DNA of 64,000 nucleotides from Omphiscola glabra (lineage: Eukaryota; Mollusca; Gastropoda; Lymnaeidae), in NCBI GenBank assembly GCA_964017045.1, contig OZ024802.1, forward strand, positions 9,560,435 through 9,624,434, in the 5' to 3' direction. Below the pieces are notes generated by a model. That model was given only the letters and a program-made list of their open reading frames with translations, did no database searches and was not told the origin of the DNA. Position numbers and translations under genes: made by a program. Each line of letters opens with the position of its first letter. Position 1 is the first letter of the stretch. Positions 1 through 15,000 of the stretch are shown here, in pieces.

Positions 1-3000
1 GTTATTGGAAAAGGAGGAAGATTACTGTGGTGCCATCCAACTGTGTTTAGAATGTCAGAAAGCTGCCAGTACATTTAGGCATTATAAGTGTATCAGGTGA
101 GCTATTGGACAGTGGTGGAAATTACTTTATTGAGACTTTTATTTTTTTAGACTTAAAAACGTTAGTTGAGATTTCAAATATTGACCAGAAATTTTCCTCT
201 TAAATTTATTTGGTTTTTTTAAAAAATATTTCATAAGATTGTACATAAAAATGGGTTTGAGGGGAATTTCTACTTAGGAGCATACAATTTGTTTATAAAA
301 TAATGTTTTAGAAATGTAGAAATAAAACATTTGAAAGAATATCTGTTTTAATAATTGTTTTTCATGTTTACTCATTTTGAATTCAACTGACTAAGGGGGG
401 GGGGGGGGGGGTAAGCAAAATTATTCACATAAGTTTTATATGGGTTGTTTCTATGAATTTTTAAATAAAAGTTAATCTACTAAAGTCTCACTCAAAAATT
501 TAATTTAGAATTTTCAATCTGCCAGTCACATGACTCTGACTAGTTTCTTAATGTAATTGCTGCCTCAGGTGTGTTTATTGAAGATATATTTTTTAATGTC
601 ATTTTTTAGTGAACTGAGTTCAAAACTTCAAGACACTCTCGAGATGATAGAGGAACAACTAGATGTGGCCTTGTCTAAGACATGTTCTGGATTTGATGTC
701 CAACATTACCAGAAAGTACAACGAGCGTACAGGCAACTGGGAAAAACGCAGGTTAGGAAAGCATCTTTTTCTGGCTGTTGTTACATCATAGTGTTTTTAC
801 TGTTGGTCACAGCATGCTTGCTGCAAGAATGGAAGTTTTGAGAACCTTTGAGCTGCTTTTGTTTTATCTCAATGAAAGAGAACTTTACGTGGGTCATGGT
901 GAAGGAAAGGAAAGAAAATTGTTTCAATAAACTTCTTTGGAGAAATACTTGCTTTGCTTTTGGTTGCCATTACAGCTTTAACAGTTTCTTTTTTCCCACA
1001 GCTCTTGCTGGTAATATGATAATAATATGAAGAGTGGAATAAAGATCTCAGCTTATAACCCAATAGTTGACCTGTCAATTTCATCCTGTCAGTTTCATCC
1101 AGGACTAAAAATAAATAGAATATACAAAATTTTGTTAGTCAGTCTGAAATGAATTCTTAGGCATACCTTAAATAATTATGTTTGTCTTGCTCAGACTGCA
1201 ATGGACCAGCTCCATATGCATTTTGCCAGTGCCATTCACAACACGGCATTCACCATCATACTGGGTTACGTGGAGCTGACCTCAGGGAGTGGTGGGGCAG
1301 TCAACTTTCAGAAGAGACAGTATACTGATCTTTGTAAGGTATGGTTACTATTGGTAGACTAAATCTAATTGGTCAAGCAGCATTAAAAATACATTTTATG
1401 CATTTCAGTGAAAAAAAAAAAAAAGGAAAATTTATTTATTTATTTGTAAATTATGTCACTAATTATCACTATTCTGAAAATATTTGTCAGTATTGAGTGA
1501 ATTCACAAATGAAGTTATTGAATGCTTGTTTCAGAACATAACCATTGAGACCTTCACCCCTTGCCTGGTGGATCTGTGCAAGGCGTTGTGGGAGGTGATG
1601 AAAAGCTACTATAAAACAATGAAGTGGCATGAGGTTCATGACCAGGAATATGCACAGACAGAATCTGGTAAATTGTGTATATAAATAATGGCAGTGTCCA
1701 TATCAAGTCATTAGGTTGACTGATAGTTTTGACCAATGTGGTGTAGACTGAGTGGACTTTCAATTAAGGGTGTGCTTCCAAAGGAAAAGGATCCTTCATC
1801 TCTGGCTTGAATTTTTAAGCTACAATGTTTAATAAATAATCTGTCAATGATAAACTCAGACCTGAGAGTTAACAGGTTTTTTACTTCTGAAATAAGAAAA
1901 TATAGTTGTTCATAAATTAAAAATGGAAGAAGTGAACAGGTTTGAACAAATTTTGTTCCTGAAAGTAGAAAATGTTAAGTTATACCTGAAAGAAGAAAAT
2001 GTTAAGTAATACTTGAAAGTAGAAAAGGTTAAGTTATACTTGAAAGTAGAAAATGTTAAGCTATACTTGAAAGTAGAAAAGGTTAAGTTATACTTGAAAG
2101 TAGAAAATGTTAAGTTATACTTGAAAGTAGAAAATGTTAAGTTATACTACAGCATGTTTTCTGTCTGGTTTTCTATTTTTTAGGTAGGATTTATCTCTCT
2201 CTATATCTATTATGTAAATTTGATTAATACTTATTTGTATGTCTTGTACTGATGAATGCAAGTGCCGAAACGTTTAATTATTTGTAATGTAAAATTATTA
2301 TTAAAGCTCAATATATATTGTTATATCGACACAGATTGTTCGTGTCTATTTAATCTATTTTAAAGCTTTATCGCAGTCCAACACTTTTATAATTATTTTC
2401 AGAACATACCGGCGCCAGTGTTGAAGCAACTTTCAATCGCAGATATGTCAACCAAAAGCTGGAATATGGGCGAGGTCGCATCTGGCAGGATGTGCAGCAG
2501 AAAGTGAAGATGTTTGTTCTAGCGACTAATCTGAGTGGATTTAAGCTGGATGAGTTCATTTATGTCTTGGATATTATAAACAGGTCAGTCTGTTTTTATG
2601 TGGATGAAGTAAGCTGAGAAATTATAACTGTTAGTTACTGTAGTGTACTATGTAAGATAGTTTTGACATTTGAAGTAAGCAGAGATTATAAATGGTGTAT
2701 ACTTAAGTATAAATTAAAAGATGGTTATGACATTTGAAGTAATGTGTCATATTATAAGAGGTAGAAACTGTAGTATGTAAGATAGCTATGACATTTTGAA
2801 TCTAGATGATCTCAAGCTGCACCTTCATCTGCTCCTAATGATGTCATCTGTGAGGCTACAATGGCAATATCCACGTAAAGGATATTTTTATGATGACCAT
2901 CGCGCTACACATCAATTTACCATACTTTAAGTTTCCCATTAGTTATAATACCCTTACACCCCCCCAACCACTTTCCTTCCTTTTGGGCGGTCGAAGAAGC

Positions 3001-6000
3001 AGAAAGGAGAAGAAGTTAGTATCTGATGTCATGTCGCCTCCTATTCCCACATTGTTGATCTGGTGACACACTTAACATAAATAACCTGCCAAGACCCCGT
3101 TTCTTTTGGCCACACCCATTCTTTTTTCGAATGCCAGGACCTCTGTGCTCTCAAGGGATTTCCCATCACTGAATGTCATTTGATTTTTTTCAAAAATGGT
3201 AAAAATGCCCCAAGCTCAGGCGGGCTTTTTCAAATCAGTTTGAGGGCCAGCGGCCCGTGGGTTGGACAGCACTGTGATAAGGATATGTATTTTCCAGAAT
3301 GATTGAGATCGGTGAAGAGTTTTGTGGCAGCAAGTCTGAAGGTCTTCAGGACTCCCTGAAGCAGCAGAGCCTCAACTATTTCAAGACACACCACCAGATG
3401 AGACTGGATGAGCTGAGAATGTTCCTGGAGAATGAGGCCTGGGAAATGTGCCCTGTTAGATCAAACTTTAATATACTCCAGCTTATGGTAAGAGATGTAA
3501 TTTGTTAGCCATCTTCCCGTCTATGTACTGACACTTTCATTATTCATTGTGGCACCAAGCAGTTCTTAATAATTGGGATGACTTTCTTTCATCTAATTGC
3601 TACCAGCTAATCATATTGCTTCTCACATCTTTTGCTCATCTTGTCATTTTAATGGTGGCTTCAGTGTACTGTCATTTTATATCAATATTTTTTTGTACCT
3701 AATGACACCTAAAAATGCTTTAAAAATATGTGATCTTGAAATATGTCAAAAGACATAAGCAGCGCCAGGGGAATATTTTATGTAGATTTCACATTGCATC
3801 TCATTCAAGTATGGGTAAGGACTTATGTAGGCTTTAAAAAATATATTTAAAAATTTAACAAAATTCTGCGAGACATATTTATTCTAAGTGTTAAAAAAAT
3901 ATTGCATGCAATCAGGATATCTCAGTGGCATAAATGTTGAGATTTCAGTTTGATTCATAAAGATTGTATTAGTTCATTCAGTTCCCTATAAGAATACATA
4001 CAGTATTATGTTTCTAAAGTTATTAGTTTACTATAAAAAAATTATTTTTGCAATATGAGTGCCGGTCGTGTATAAAGGGCTTCGTCTTCTTTGTACAGAC
4101 ACTCCAAAAAGGCTCCATCTCAAAAGGGTTAAGTGTTCTCTCAACTTTGTTATTTTGCGCAGCAATGACTATCTCCCACTGATAAACTTGTCTTAAGTTA
4201 AAAACTAGAAATTTTGATGTCTGCCTTGAAAATGTTCATGTCATGTCTTTGGATTGCAAAGGACGTAAATCTTTGTTAGTTCAGATTCTTTGGAAAAAAA
4301 AAAAAATTGCTGTATTAGAATGTTTCTAAAACTATAGATATCTACATTTAATAGATTGTGAATGTGAGATTTGCTTTATACATTTAAATAACTTTATATC
4401 TAATGAAATAAAGTTGTTGATTTTTAAACAATAATGATTATTGACTAGAAGATTATTTTACTGGTTGCAGGAATTTCGTTTCATGCGAAAATGGGCCACC
4501 TCACAGCACTTGATACCAGAAAATGAAACAAGGAAACGAGGAGAGAGCAATGAAGAAAACTCTGCACCTGATGGTGAAACTAAGAGCTACTTTTCCTTGT
4601 ATCTAGAAGAGGGTAATCCATTTGATAAACAGACTGAGGAGGAGGAGAAGGAGGATGTGTTTTCTGGTCTGGGGGTAAGTCTTGTTAAGACCTTGTCCCT
4701 TGTTTTATATTAGTTACAGTTTGTTATCTAAATGTCATGTTTAGATGGTTTATGTGTGTACTCTGTGAGCCATTTGGATATAAAGTGTCAATTGTAGTAA
4801 ATGAAAAAGAAAGGCAGTTCTATACAAATCTTGATTGGTTTTATTAATATCCTAGTAATTTACTAGTTGTCATCTTGCCTTGTTTTTGGTATAAAATAGC
4901 TATTGAAAGTTTATGCTTGAGACTTCACCTTAATAAAACTTACAAGATAAAGAGAATAGATTGGTAAGAGAATCTCCTGTTTTTTCTATTTGTTCTGTGT
5001 GCATCAGGACAATGAAGACGGTTACGCTGATTCAGACAGTGACTCAGACATTCCAGATGAGCTGAAGAAAGATTACATCGATGAGATCACAGGGGAAGCT
5101 CACTCCTACAAGTAAGAAATCCTCTAACTCTAATCATAAAATGGCAACGGAGGATGGTGCAGTAAGGGAACTTTAAGGACAATACTGGGGAACCTAATTT
5201 TTTATGTCTAAATCATCCTGTTATCATCATTTCATCATTGCTTTCATATCCAAATATTATAGAGTGCTGTCATTTGGATCCGTATCAAAATTCCAAGTTG
5301 TATTTTTTTTGTCAATCCCTAGTGGGCTAAAGCATAAGATTTTTACTATATGCACAAATCTTTAAATTAAGACATTATAATAATTCATGCACATTTAAAG
5401 GAAGTTTTATGCTCAATGGTCAGCAATGGTAAAGGACAGCTGCACATTAAGTCCCCTTTTCATTGAATCATTTGTCAACAGGGTAACTCAAGCTTTATTG
5501 CCTCATTAGCTTCTCATTATTTTTTAAAGGTTTGATTCATTTTCTTCATTTGGTTAAACATATTCTATAAGAACACTCACTTCTAATTGTTAAACATGTC
5601 AATTTCACAGACACAGTAAAAGGCGACCCTCCAACAGAAGCAAAGGCCACAGACAAGGGCCGCTCATCACCAACACAACATTCAATGTGCTCAGAGTAAT
5701 GGGTTAGTAATAGAAACATGAGTGAGCTCAGAGTAATGGGTTAGTAATAGAAACACGAGTGAGCTCCCAATCAACCATGTTTGATGCTCTATGTAGAGAT
5801 TTCCTTTTGATGATTGTTGGTGTTAAGAAACAATTACATCCCAAATTTATTTGGGCATTGATGCAATGCAGTGTAAACTAAATAAACAAATCTCAAGTTG
5901 TGTCATACATTTTATGGGCACTGTTATCCAGTTGTTGAAATTAACAAAAAACAACCTCAGCATTGGCAATTAATATTTATTTAAGGTCTTAAAAGATCCT

Positions 6001-9000
6001 GAAAAAATCTCTTACATCAACATGTTATCACAGACAACTCAGTATTGGGGAAACCACACTACACTCTCATTCCCCATTCTGTTAAATTATATTTTTTTCA
6101 ATACTAGGCAAATACCTACAGATGATTTCCATACTGAAGCCAATAGCATTTGATGTGATCAGTTGTATGTCACAGCTGTTTGACTACTACCTTTATACAG
6201 TGAGTCACTTCAGTTCATCACCATGTCAAGTTCATCACCAAGACTTGAATATTTTATTTACAATATAAAAATGGTTAAAAGTTAAATCAAGAATGATATT
6301 TTGGAATACATGCTCACTTCGGTTAAATAGCAGTTTGAGAGATGGTTAAGTGAGCCAACCAGTCATAGTCTCAGACCTGGTTTAATTGATTTCTCTCTAT
6401 TCCAGGTGTACTCCTTCTTCGGGCAGGACTCTGTAAGTGTTGACCTCTTTGTGTCATACAAACGATCAAGAAATTAATGTATGTGTACTAAGTTCACCTG
6501 CTCATACTGATGATCAATAAACAAAAATAATTTTTTGTACTATTACCGGTTGCTAAAGTTAACTAATTATTGGCACCCAAAATCCCACTCAACCATGTCT
6601 ATTCTCCCACTCAACCATGTCTATTCTCCCACTCAACCATGTCTATTCTCCCACTCAACCATCTCTATTCTCCCACTCAACCATGTCTATTCTCCCACTC
6701 AACCATCTCTATTCTCCCACTCAACCATGTCTATTCTCCCACTCAACCATGTCTATTCTCCCACTCAACCATGTCTATTCTCCCACTCAACCATGTCTAT
6801 TCTCCCACTCAACCATGTCTATTCTCCCTCAGTTTGGAAATTATTTCATAATTCATGAATAGTATTATAGCTGCTCTCCACTGTTGTAAGACACATTTCT
6901 ATGATTATTTGTTGAAATTGTTGCTAGTTGGGTAACTGGTACTTAAATTAAACTGTCTGATGGTAACACCACCACCCCCATCCACACCCCCCATCCCCAC
7001 ACACCCCATCCCCACACCCCCCATCCTCACCCCCATCCCCGCACCCACCCCCATCCTAACCCCCATCTTCACCCCCACACCCCCATCCCCACACCCCCAT
7101 CCTCTTTCCCATCCTCACCCATATCCCCTCACCCCCATCCCCACACCCCCATCCCCACACCCCCATCCTCTTTCCCATCCTCACCCCCATCCCCACACCG
7201 TCATCCCCACACCCCCCAACCTCACCCCCATCCCCTCATCCCCACACCCCCACCCCCATCCTCACCCCCATCACCACACCCCCCATCCCCATACCCCAAA
7301 ACAAAGACATTAAAAAAAATTAATCTGCCATTAATTTAATTTATAGATGTTTTTTTTTTATTGTTGCTAGCATGAAACGAAAGCTCTAACTATCACGGAA
7401 TGTTTGTAGAATCCACAGAGTGACAGATCCATAAACACCAGACTGTTCACAACACTGCAGAGGATTAGAGAGAATTTAGTTGCTCATCCCAACACACCCA
7501 ATCACACAGCCACAGACAAACAGGACACAGCAGTAAGTACATACACATTTATCTTTCCATCACTGTAAGCAATAAAACTCTATAAGTAACATAATTAATC
7601 AAAATATTTGTAATATTAAGTAATATGTTTGTTTTTTTGGCTTAATGAAGTAACTGCAAATCATTAAGGCTTAAACTTAAATTAATTAATCTACATCTCT
7701 GACATTAGGGCTTTAACTTTAATTATTAAATCTACATCTCTGACATTAGGTCTTAATCTTAAATTAATTAATCTACATCTCTGACATTAGGGCTAAAACT
7801 TAAATTAATTAATCTACATCTCTGACATTAGGGCTAAAACTTAAATTAATTAATCTACATCTCTGACATTAGGGATTTAACTTTAATTAATTAATCTACA
7901 TCTCTGACATTAGGGCTTTAACTTAAATTAATTAATCTACATCTCTGACATTAGGTTTTGATCTTAAATTAATTAATCTACATCTCTGACATTAGGGCTT
8001 TAACTTTAATTAATTAATCTACATCTCTGAAATGTCAACCTGTTCCAATCACTATTTATATTTATGAGAATTGCCCGCAAGCTTTCCCATTGAAAATAGA
8101 AATGATTAAATAATTCCTTAAGTTTATTAACTGAGTATAGTGTACTGTAGCCATGGAAACCACAATCTGTTGCTTTATTATTCCCCAGGACAAAATAGCA
8201 GCACCTAATATGTCCCCACTGGTCAAACTCTCTGATGCGTCCACTCTGTTTGGACTCGCAGAACGAGTCGTAGCAACAGAATCATTGTAAGTTTGTCATT
8301 GTGTCCACCTGTGAAACAGAGAGGCTAATAAAAAAACCTGATTATGAAGAACGGATGGGAAGTCAAATGAAAAAATAAGATTTTCTTCTCCAAGGGATGG
8401 AGCTTTTTCTTTGCAGTTCTGCTTTATAATCATGTGAATTTATTATGAACCTCTAGTCACAATTACCAAACAATATCACCATTCCTGGTATGTTAATGGT
8501 GAATCTCTGCCACATAAAACTCTATCACCATCCCTAGGATGTTTATTATGAACTATTATACATCACCATCCCTAGAATATTTATTTTGAACTATTACACA
8601 TCACCATCCCTAGAATATTTATTTTGAACTATTACACATCACCATCCCTAGAATGTTCCTTGCCAAGCAGCTTGAATACCTTCAGCCTTATCTAGAGGAG
8701 CTTATTCCCAGCAACAAGAAAGCTTTTCTAAGTCAGTTTTACACACAGGTGAGTCATTGAGGAATCTTAAAAATTATTGCTTTGTTGTAAGTAAGAACTT
8801 TACCATTATGAACTGTACCATTATGAGCTGTACCATTATGAGCTGTACCATTATGAGCTGTACCATTATGAGCTGCACCATTATGAGCTGCACCATTATG
8901 AGCTGCACCATTATGCTACGAGTGAAGTTAGTATCAGAGGCAGAGGAAGATTTTGCCACAAAGAAACACAAACAAATGTGAAGTTAATTTAAAAATACTT

Positions 9001-12000
9001 CAATGTTTAAGGTGGTCCACGGGTGAAAAAATCGATACTTTGGTTATTTTTTTCCAAAATGAGATTACGTTTTTTTCTGCTAGATTAACCTCTTATGAAT
9101 ACTTTTCTGTTAAGGGTTTTTAAAAATATATATTTTAAAGATATTAAATAAGTATTTAAAAGTGGTATGGTAAGACTACATTTTCAGGAAAATTAAACTT
9201 GGGAAGCCAAAGTTTGTCTTTTTAGTCCTTAGTTACAGGTAGTTCGTAACAGCGCTACATACACATATTTGGTATCGATCGAAAGAGAAATGCAGCGGCA
9301 ACGCGGTGGTTCCGTGATATAAAATAGCAAAAAATTAACAGCGAAGCTATTCCGTACTTTATAAACGTATTTTAAGCTTTATGATTGGTCGAGGCATTGA
9401 CCCCTTGACCTTTCTTTTTCTTACGAAGCTCATTGGTCAAATATTTTAAAATTTGACTTCGATTGAACATTTCCATTTCTACTTCCGCTTTCTGTCTGAA
9501 ATTATGATGTTATTTTTCAATGAACCTATTATCGCTAATTTTAATCGATGGACTCGAAATCGACACAAGAAATCAAATATTAAGCATTTTTGTGGATTTT
9601 AGTACCCTACCATATTGTTGGTAAGTTGATTTAAGCATTTTTATAATTAATGAATGATTACACGAATTATTTAACATTATTTTTATTTTTTATATAAATA
9701 TCGCAGTAATGAGTAATGACAGTAATGCCATGCTGTTCTAGCTCTAGTCCTAGCAAACGAAACGTAGTCCACTGCACGTGCCCACAGTTAAATATATTGT
9801 TTTAAAAATTAATCTTAAAATATAGCATCTCTGGACTATGGACTTTTAGTTTCCTCTGCCTAAATATTTTTAAAATTAATTTTATTTATGATATGACTAT
9901 CGTTTGTAAGTTTACAAATTATTTTGAATTTCATTGAAATTGTCTTAAAAATTCTAGGATTTTATTCTATCAATTATTATAGGCATACTATTTTTTATCA
10001 TCTCTAGATTACCTGTTGGCATCTCATTGAACCTAAAGAATAAAGGATCATACCACCCAAGAGCAGTCAAGTTACGAAGGATAATCAAGGATTTTCTTCG
10101 TCCCTTCGAGGATTCCATTTTCCTCTCGAAGAGTAATGCCTGCCTTTCCTGAACATGCTCTCATGATAGATTCTAATTCTATTCAATGAGCTCCTTATTT
10201 TCAAAGAGCTACTTCACTCACATCACAACACATCTGTTGTATGTGAACATTTGAACATGCATTCAATTTCTACGGGTATCACTGCCTGTGTTGATATCAT
10301 TACAACATTGAGCTTCGGTTATACAACTCAGACCTGCAGTGGGTTACGTGATCAGTATTACTATTGGACTTTACAAACAAAAGAACATTGGCTATAGGAT
10401 AAGAATACAGCCAAGCTAGTATCAAAAGACTTGCAATATGGCCATGGTCTATTTTTCAATAACCATAATGATGTCAGTCCAGATGCGTTCGGCTACAACA
10501 AATCTAATACAAAGTTTCTGACTGCCATTCTTTGTCAATGAGAACTGAAACATAATGCCATGTCTGCAGTCTAATCAAGAATCCTGAAGTACCCTACACC
10601 CTAAAGAAGTTTATGACTATGAGAGGATGAATACAGAATGGATACTTTGCTGTCTATGCATAATTAACTAACTAATAACTTATTTTAAAATTTTTTTAGC
10701 ATCTATGGCATGGGTCGTGAATATGTAATATAAAATTTCCAATGTTTTTTTCTACAGCATTTTATAAAATACTTTTTAATCTTTTATAAGGCGCATCTAA
10801 TTATTTCATTCATCAACAGGTAAATTTACAGCCTATCTATTATAATGGACCATTTGAATAAGCTGTTTCATATTATTTTAGTTTGCGTTTTCCATTTTTT
10901 TAAAGGACGTCGGATGAAATGGGGTCAAAAGTATTAGAGCTACATGATTCAAACTTTACATGCTTATTTCCATGGATTCTATCTACATAAAGACATGTGG
11001 CTTTAAAAAAAAAACTTCCAGTTTTTTTTTTCAAGCTTTTTTAAAAAATAGTTTTATTATTTTTTTATATTTTTTACCAAGGTTGCATTTGCTATCATTG
11101 AGGATAATTTTCTATAATTTGTATCTGTTTTTTTAAATCCTTTAGTATGAATAGTATATGTATGTAGCCAATGCAACCTTTAAATTGTTTAGATGGCCTG
11201 TGATTTTTTTATTAACATATAACAACATTTTTTTGGTTATTTTTACTTAGATTTTCCATTTATTTCTGACGTCAGATGTATCTTGAGGAAAAGTTTTATT
11301 ACCACATGCTTCAAAATTTGCATGGTTGTTTCTATTGATATTCTCTACATAATGATTGTTGTTTTGATATTACATGTCTCATAAAAAAAAATTCAGAATT
11401 TTTTATGAGTTTTTAATTTTTATTAGGCTCTGCGCTGGTGGGATGTTCGCAAAATGCATTCATTTATATTCTATTTTTATATCTATCTTCTTAATATTTT
11501 TTTAAAATTAGGAATGGTATGGGCTCATGATGTATGCATCCAATATTGTTCAACTAACCTTAACTTTTTTTTAATAAGGAATTTTCAGTGTCATTTTCAG
11601 CTTTTGCCAACTTAGCATTTTCAATTTTTTTCTGACGTCAAATCAATCAGGAGGAATAGTATTTGAAATACATAATTGAAACTTTGCATGCTTATTTATA
11701 TTGACATTCTTTACTTAATTATGGATGGTTTTTAAACAAATGTCTCATAGGAAAATTTTTCAGAATTTTTATTTGTGTATTTTATTTATTAGGCTCGTGG
11801 GGTGGCGTTTGAAAAAGTGTGATAATTTTTTTTTCTATCTTTTCTGTCTATGTTTTCAAATTGTTTATTAATTCATGAATGGTATATGTACATGGTGTAA
11901 GCATCCAATATTGTTCATGCAGTCTGTAATTTTTTTTAAAAACATTTTTATACTTCTTTTTCATTTTTCTCAATTTTGCGTTTTCATGATTTTTTAGGAA

Positions 12001-15000
12001 CGCCAAATGATTCAGGAGGAAAAGTATTCTAGCTACAGGCTTCAAACTTTGCATGCTTCTTTTCATTGATATTCTTTACAAATTTCAAGAGGCTTTTTTA
12101 TATATATCCAACTAGAAAATTTTTGTAACATTTGATCATTTGCTACCTCTAAAAATTTCTCGCATAAATAGGTGACCCCAGATACATGCCATTTGTAACA
12201 CTTCCAATAACTGCAGTGTAAAATGCTTCTTTAAACTTTTTATCAATGTCATTCTTAATGTGTATGCAAAGTTTCATTATGATATTGCAATACAAATTTT
12301 TTTTTAATCATTTTGCGTAACTGTCAAAATTGGTTTTAAAAAATCAATTTTTTGCAATAAAAGTCAAAAAATAATTTTAAAAAATAATCTTCAGTGGTTT
12401 TTTGTCTTTCTGTATGTGTATGTTTTGTATGTACTATTTTTTTTTTTTCTAACTTAAGAAACATAGAAAAAATATTTTTGACCCATGGACCACCTTAAAG
12501 GAATGAGGCCAAAAGTCTCATTCCATTGATTACAATGTACAACACTGTTTTATTGAACTGTTTTTACACAGCTGTTATCTTAAATGCTCATTGAATATTC
12601 TCAACGGACCTCGACAGAATATAAAATAATGTATGTTTGTGAATGGTTCGGGTGGCTAATTTGACCTGACCTTACGTGGACGGAATATAACATGTTGTGT
12701 GTTGGTGAATGTTTCAGACAGTCAACATGGCGTGTGAAGTACGTAAACCTGTGTACAGTGTTGTGTCCCGTCAGAGCATCATCTACGAGTCCGTGCTGCA
12801 GCAGATGAGCACCGTCAGGTGGGACATCAAGGAGATCATGTCACAGCACAACGCTTACATCGATTCATTGCTCAAGGTGAGAGATCAAATTGAACTGAGT
12901 ATTGAATGGGTCGCTACAAACAAATATGAATTTCTCATAAATATTTTAAAAAAAAAAACAACTCATTTGCATGTTGATGTGACCATTTGAAATAAATGCA
13001 GAGTGTGAATCTATGATGGGCCTCAGCAGAGTGTGAATCTATGATGTGCCTTAGACTTTGTCTTTAATCTATTTTATAAATTATTTTTTTAAAATGATAT
13101 CAGAGCTTTACAGAATTCCAGAAAAGGCTTGCGGACATTGACAAGAGAGTTCCACTTCCTAAAGCTGTCACAAACCTCATTTGGGAACAGTGTGTAAGAC
13201 ACGCCAATAGGACTTTTGTGGAGGGGTGAGCGATAAGGTCAAGGTTTTATTGATGGAAGAAGTTGTTTTTTTTATAGCTAAAATTTATTGATTGATTAGA
13301 TCTCAGAATAATGTGTTGAATTTATTGATTGATTAGATCTCAGAATAATGTGTTGAATTTATTGATTGATTAGATCTCAGAATAATGTGTTGAATTTATT
13401 GATTGATTAGATCTCAGAATAATGTGTTGAATTTATTGATTGATTAGATCTCAGAATAATGTGTTGAATTTATTGATTGATTAGATCTCAGAATAATGTG
13501 TTGAATTTATTGATTGATTAGATCTCAGAATAATGTGTTGAATTTATTGATTGATTAGATCTCAGAATAATGTGTTGAATTTATTGATTGATTAGATCTC
13601 AGAATAATGTGTTGAATTTATTGATTGATTAGATCTCAGAATAATGTGTTGAATTTTTTGATTGCATAGATCTCAGAATAATGTGTTGAATTTATTGATT
13701 GATTAGATTTCAGAATAATGTGTTGAATTTATTGATTGATTAGATCTCAGAATAATGTGTTGAATTTATTGATTGATTAGATCTCAGAATAATGTGTTGA
13801 ATTTATTGATTGCATAGATCTCAGAATAATGTGTTGAATTTATTGATTGATAAGATCTCAGAATAATGTGTTGAATTTATTGATTGCATAGATCTCAGAA
13901 TAATGTGTTGAATTTATTGATTGCATAGATCTCAGAATAATGTGTTGAATTTATTGATTGCATAGATCTCAGAATAATGTGTTGAATTTATTGATTGATT
14001 AGATCTCAGAATAATGTGTTGAATTTATTGATTGCATAGATCTCAGAATAATGTGTTGAATTTATTGATTGCATAGATCTCAGAATAATGTGTTGAATTT
14101 ATTGATTGCATAGATCTCAGAATAATGTGTTGAATTTATTGATTGCATAGATTTCAGAATAATGTGTTGAATTTATTGATTGATTAGATCTCAGAATAAT
14201 GTGTTGAATTTATTGATTGCATAGATCTCAGAATAATGTGTTGAATTTATTGATTGCATAGATCTCAGAATAATGTGTTGAATTTATTGATTGATTAGAT
14301 CTCAGAATAATGTGTTGAATTTATTGATTGCATAGATCTCAGAATAATGTGTTGAATTTATTGATTGATTAGATTTCAGAATAATGTGTTTAATTTATTT
14401 ATTGATTAGATCTCAGAATAATGTGTTGAATTTATTGATTGATTAGATCTCAGAATAATGTGTTGAATTTATTGATTGCATAGATCTCAGAATAATGTGT
14501 TGAATTTATTGATTGATTAGATCTCAGAATAATGTGTTGAATTTATTGATTGATTAGATCTCAGAATAATGTGTTGAATTTATTGATTGCATAGATCTCA
14601 GAATAATGTGTTGAATTTATTGATTGCATAGATCTCAGAATAATGTGTTGAATTTATTGATTGCATAGATCTCAGAATAATGTGTTGAATTTATTGATTG
14701 CATAGATTTCAGAATAATGTGTTGAATTTATTGATTGAATAGATTTCAGAATAAGGTGTTGAAAAGGGGAACCCTTTAGGGAAAGGCTGCTGCCTGTTTT
14801 TAATTAATTTATAAACCAATTCATCCCCATCTCCTGGATGACTTAATATAATTAATTATAATTAAACTTAATTAATAAACCAATTCAGGCCCATCTCTTT
14901 GATGACTTATTATAATTAAACTCAATTAAAAGCTCCTAAAATTGTATGCACTTGCTGAAAGTAAAATAAACATAGATAAGTCATAACATTTCTTTATCTT

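Noticed and set aside
3235..3275. hAT-like end (GGCCCGTGGGTTGGACAGCA, then CTG) in VPS50 intron 5
   Set aside because: Only one terminus is recognisable; no left end or target duplication found, so not listed as an element.
11848..12066. 72-codon - strand frame in the TTAA element
   Set aside because: Lies across degenerate subrepeats, AT-driven, no transposase motif.
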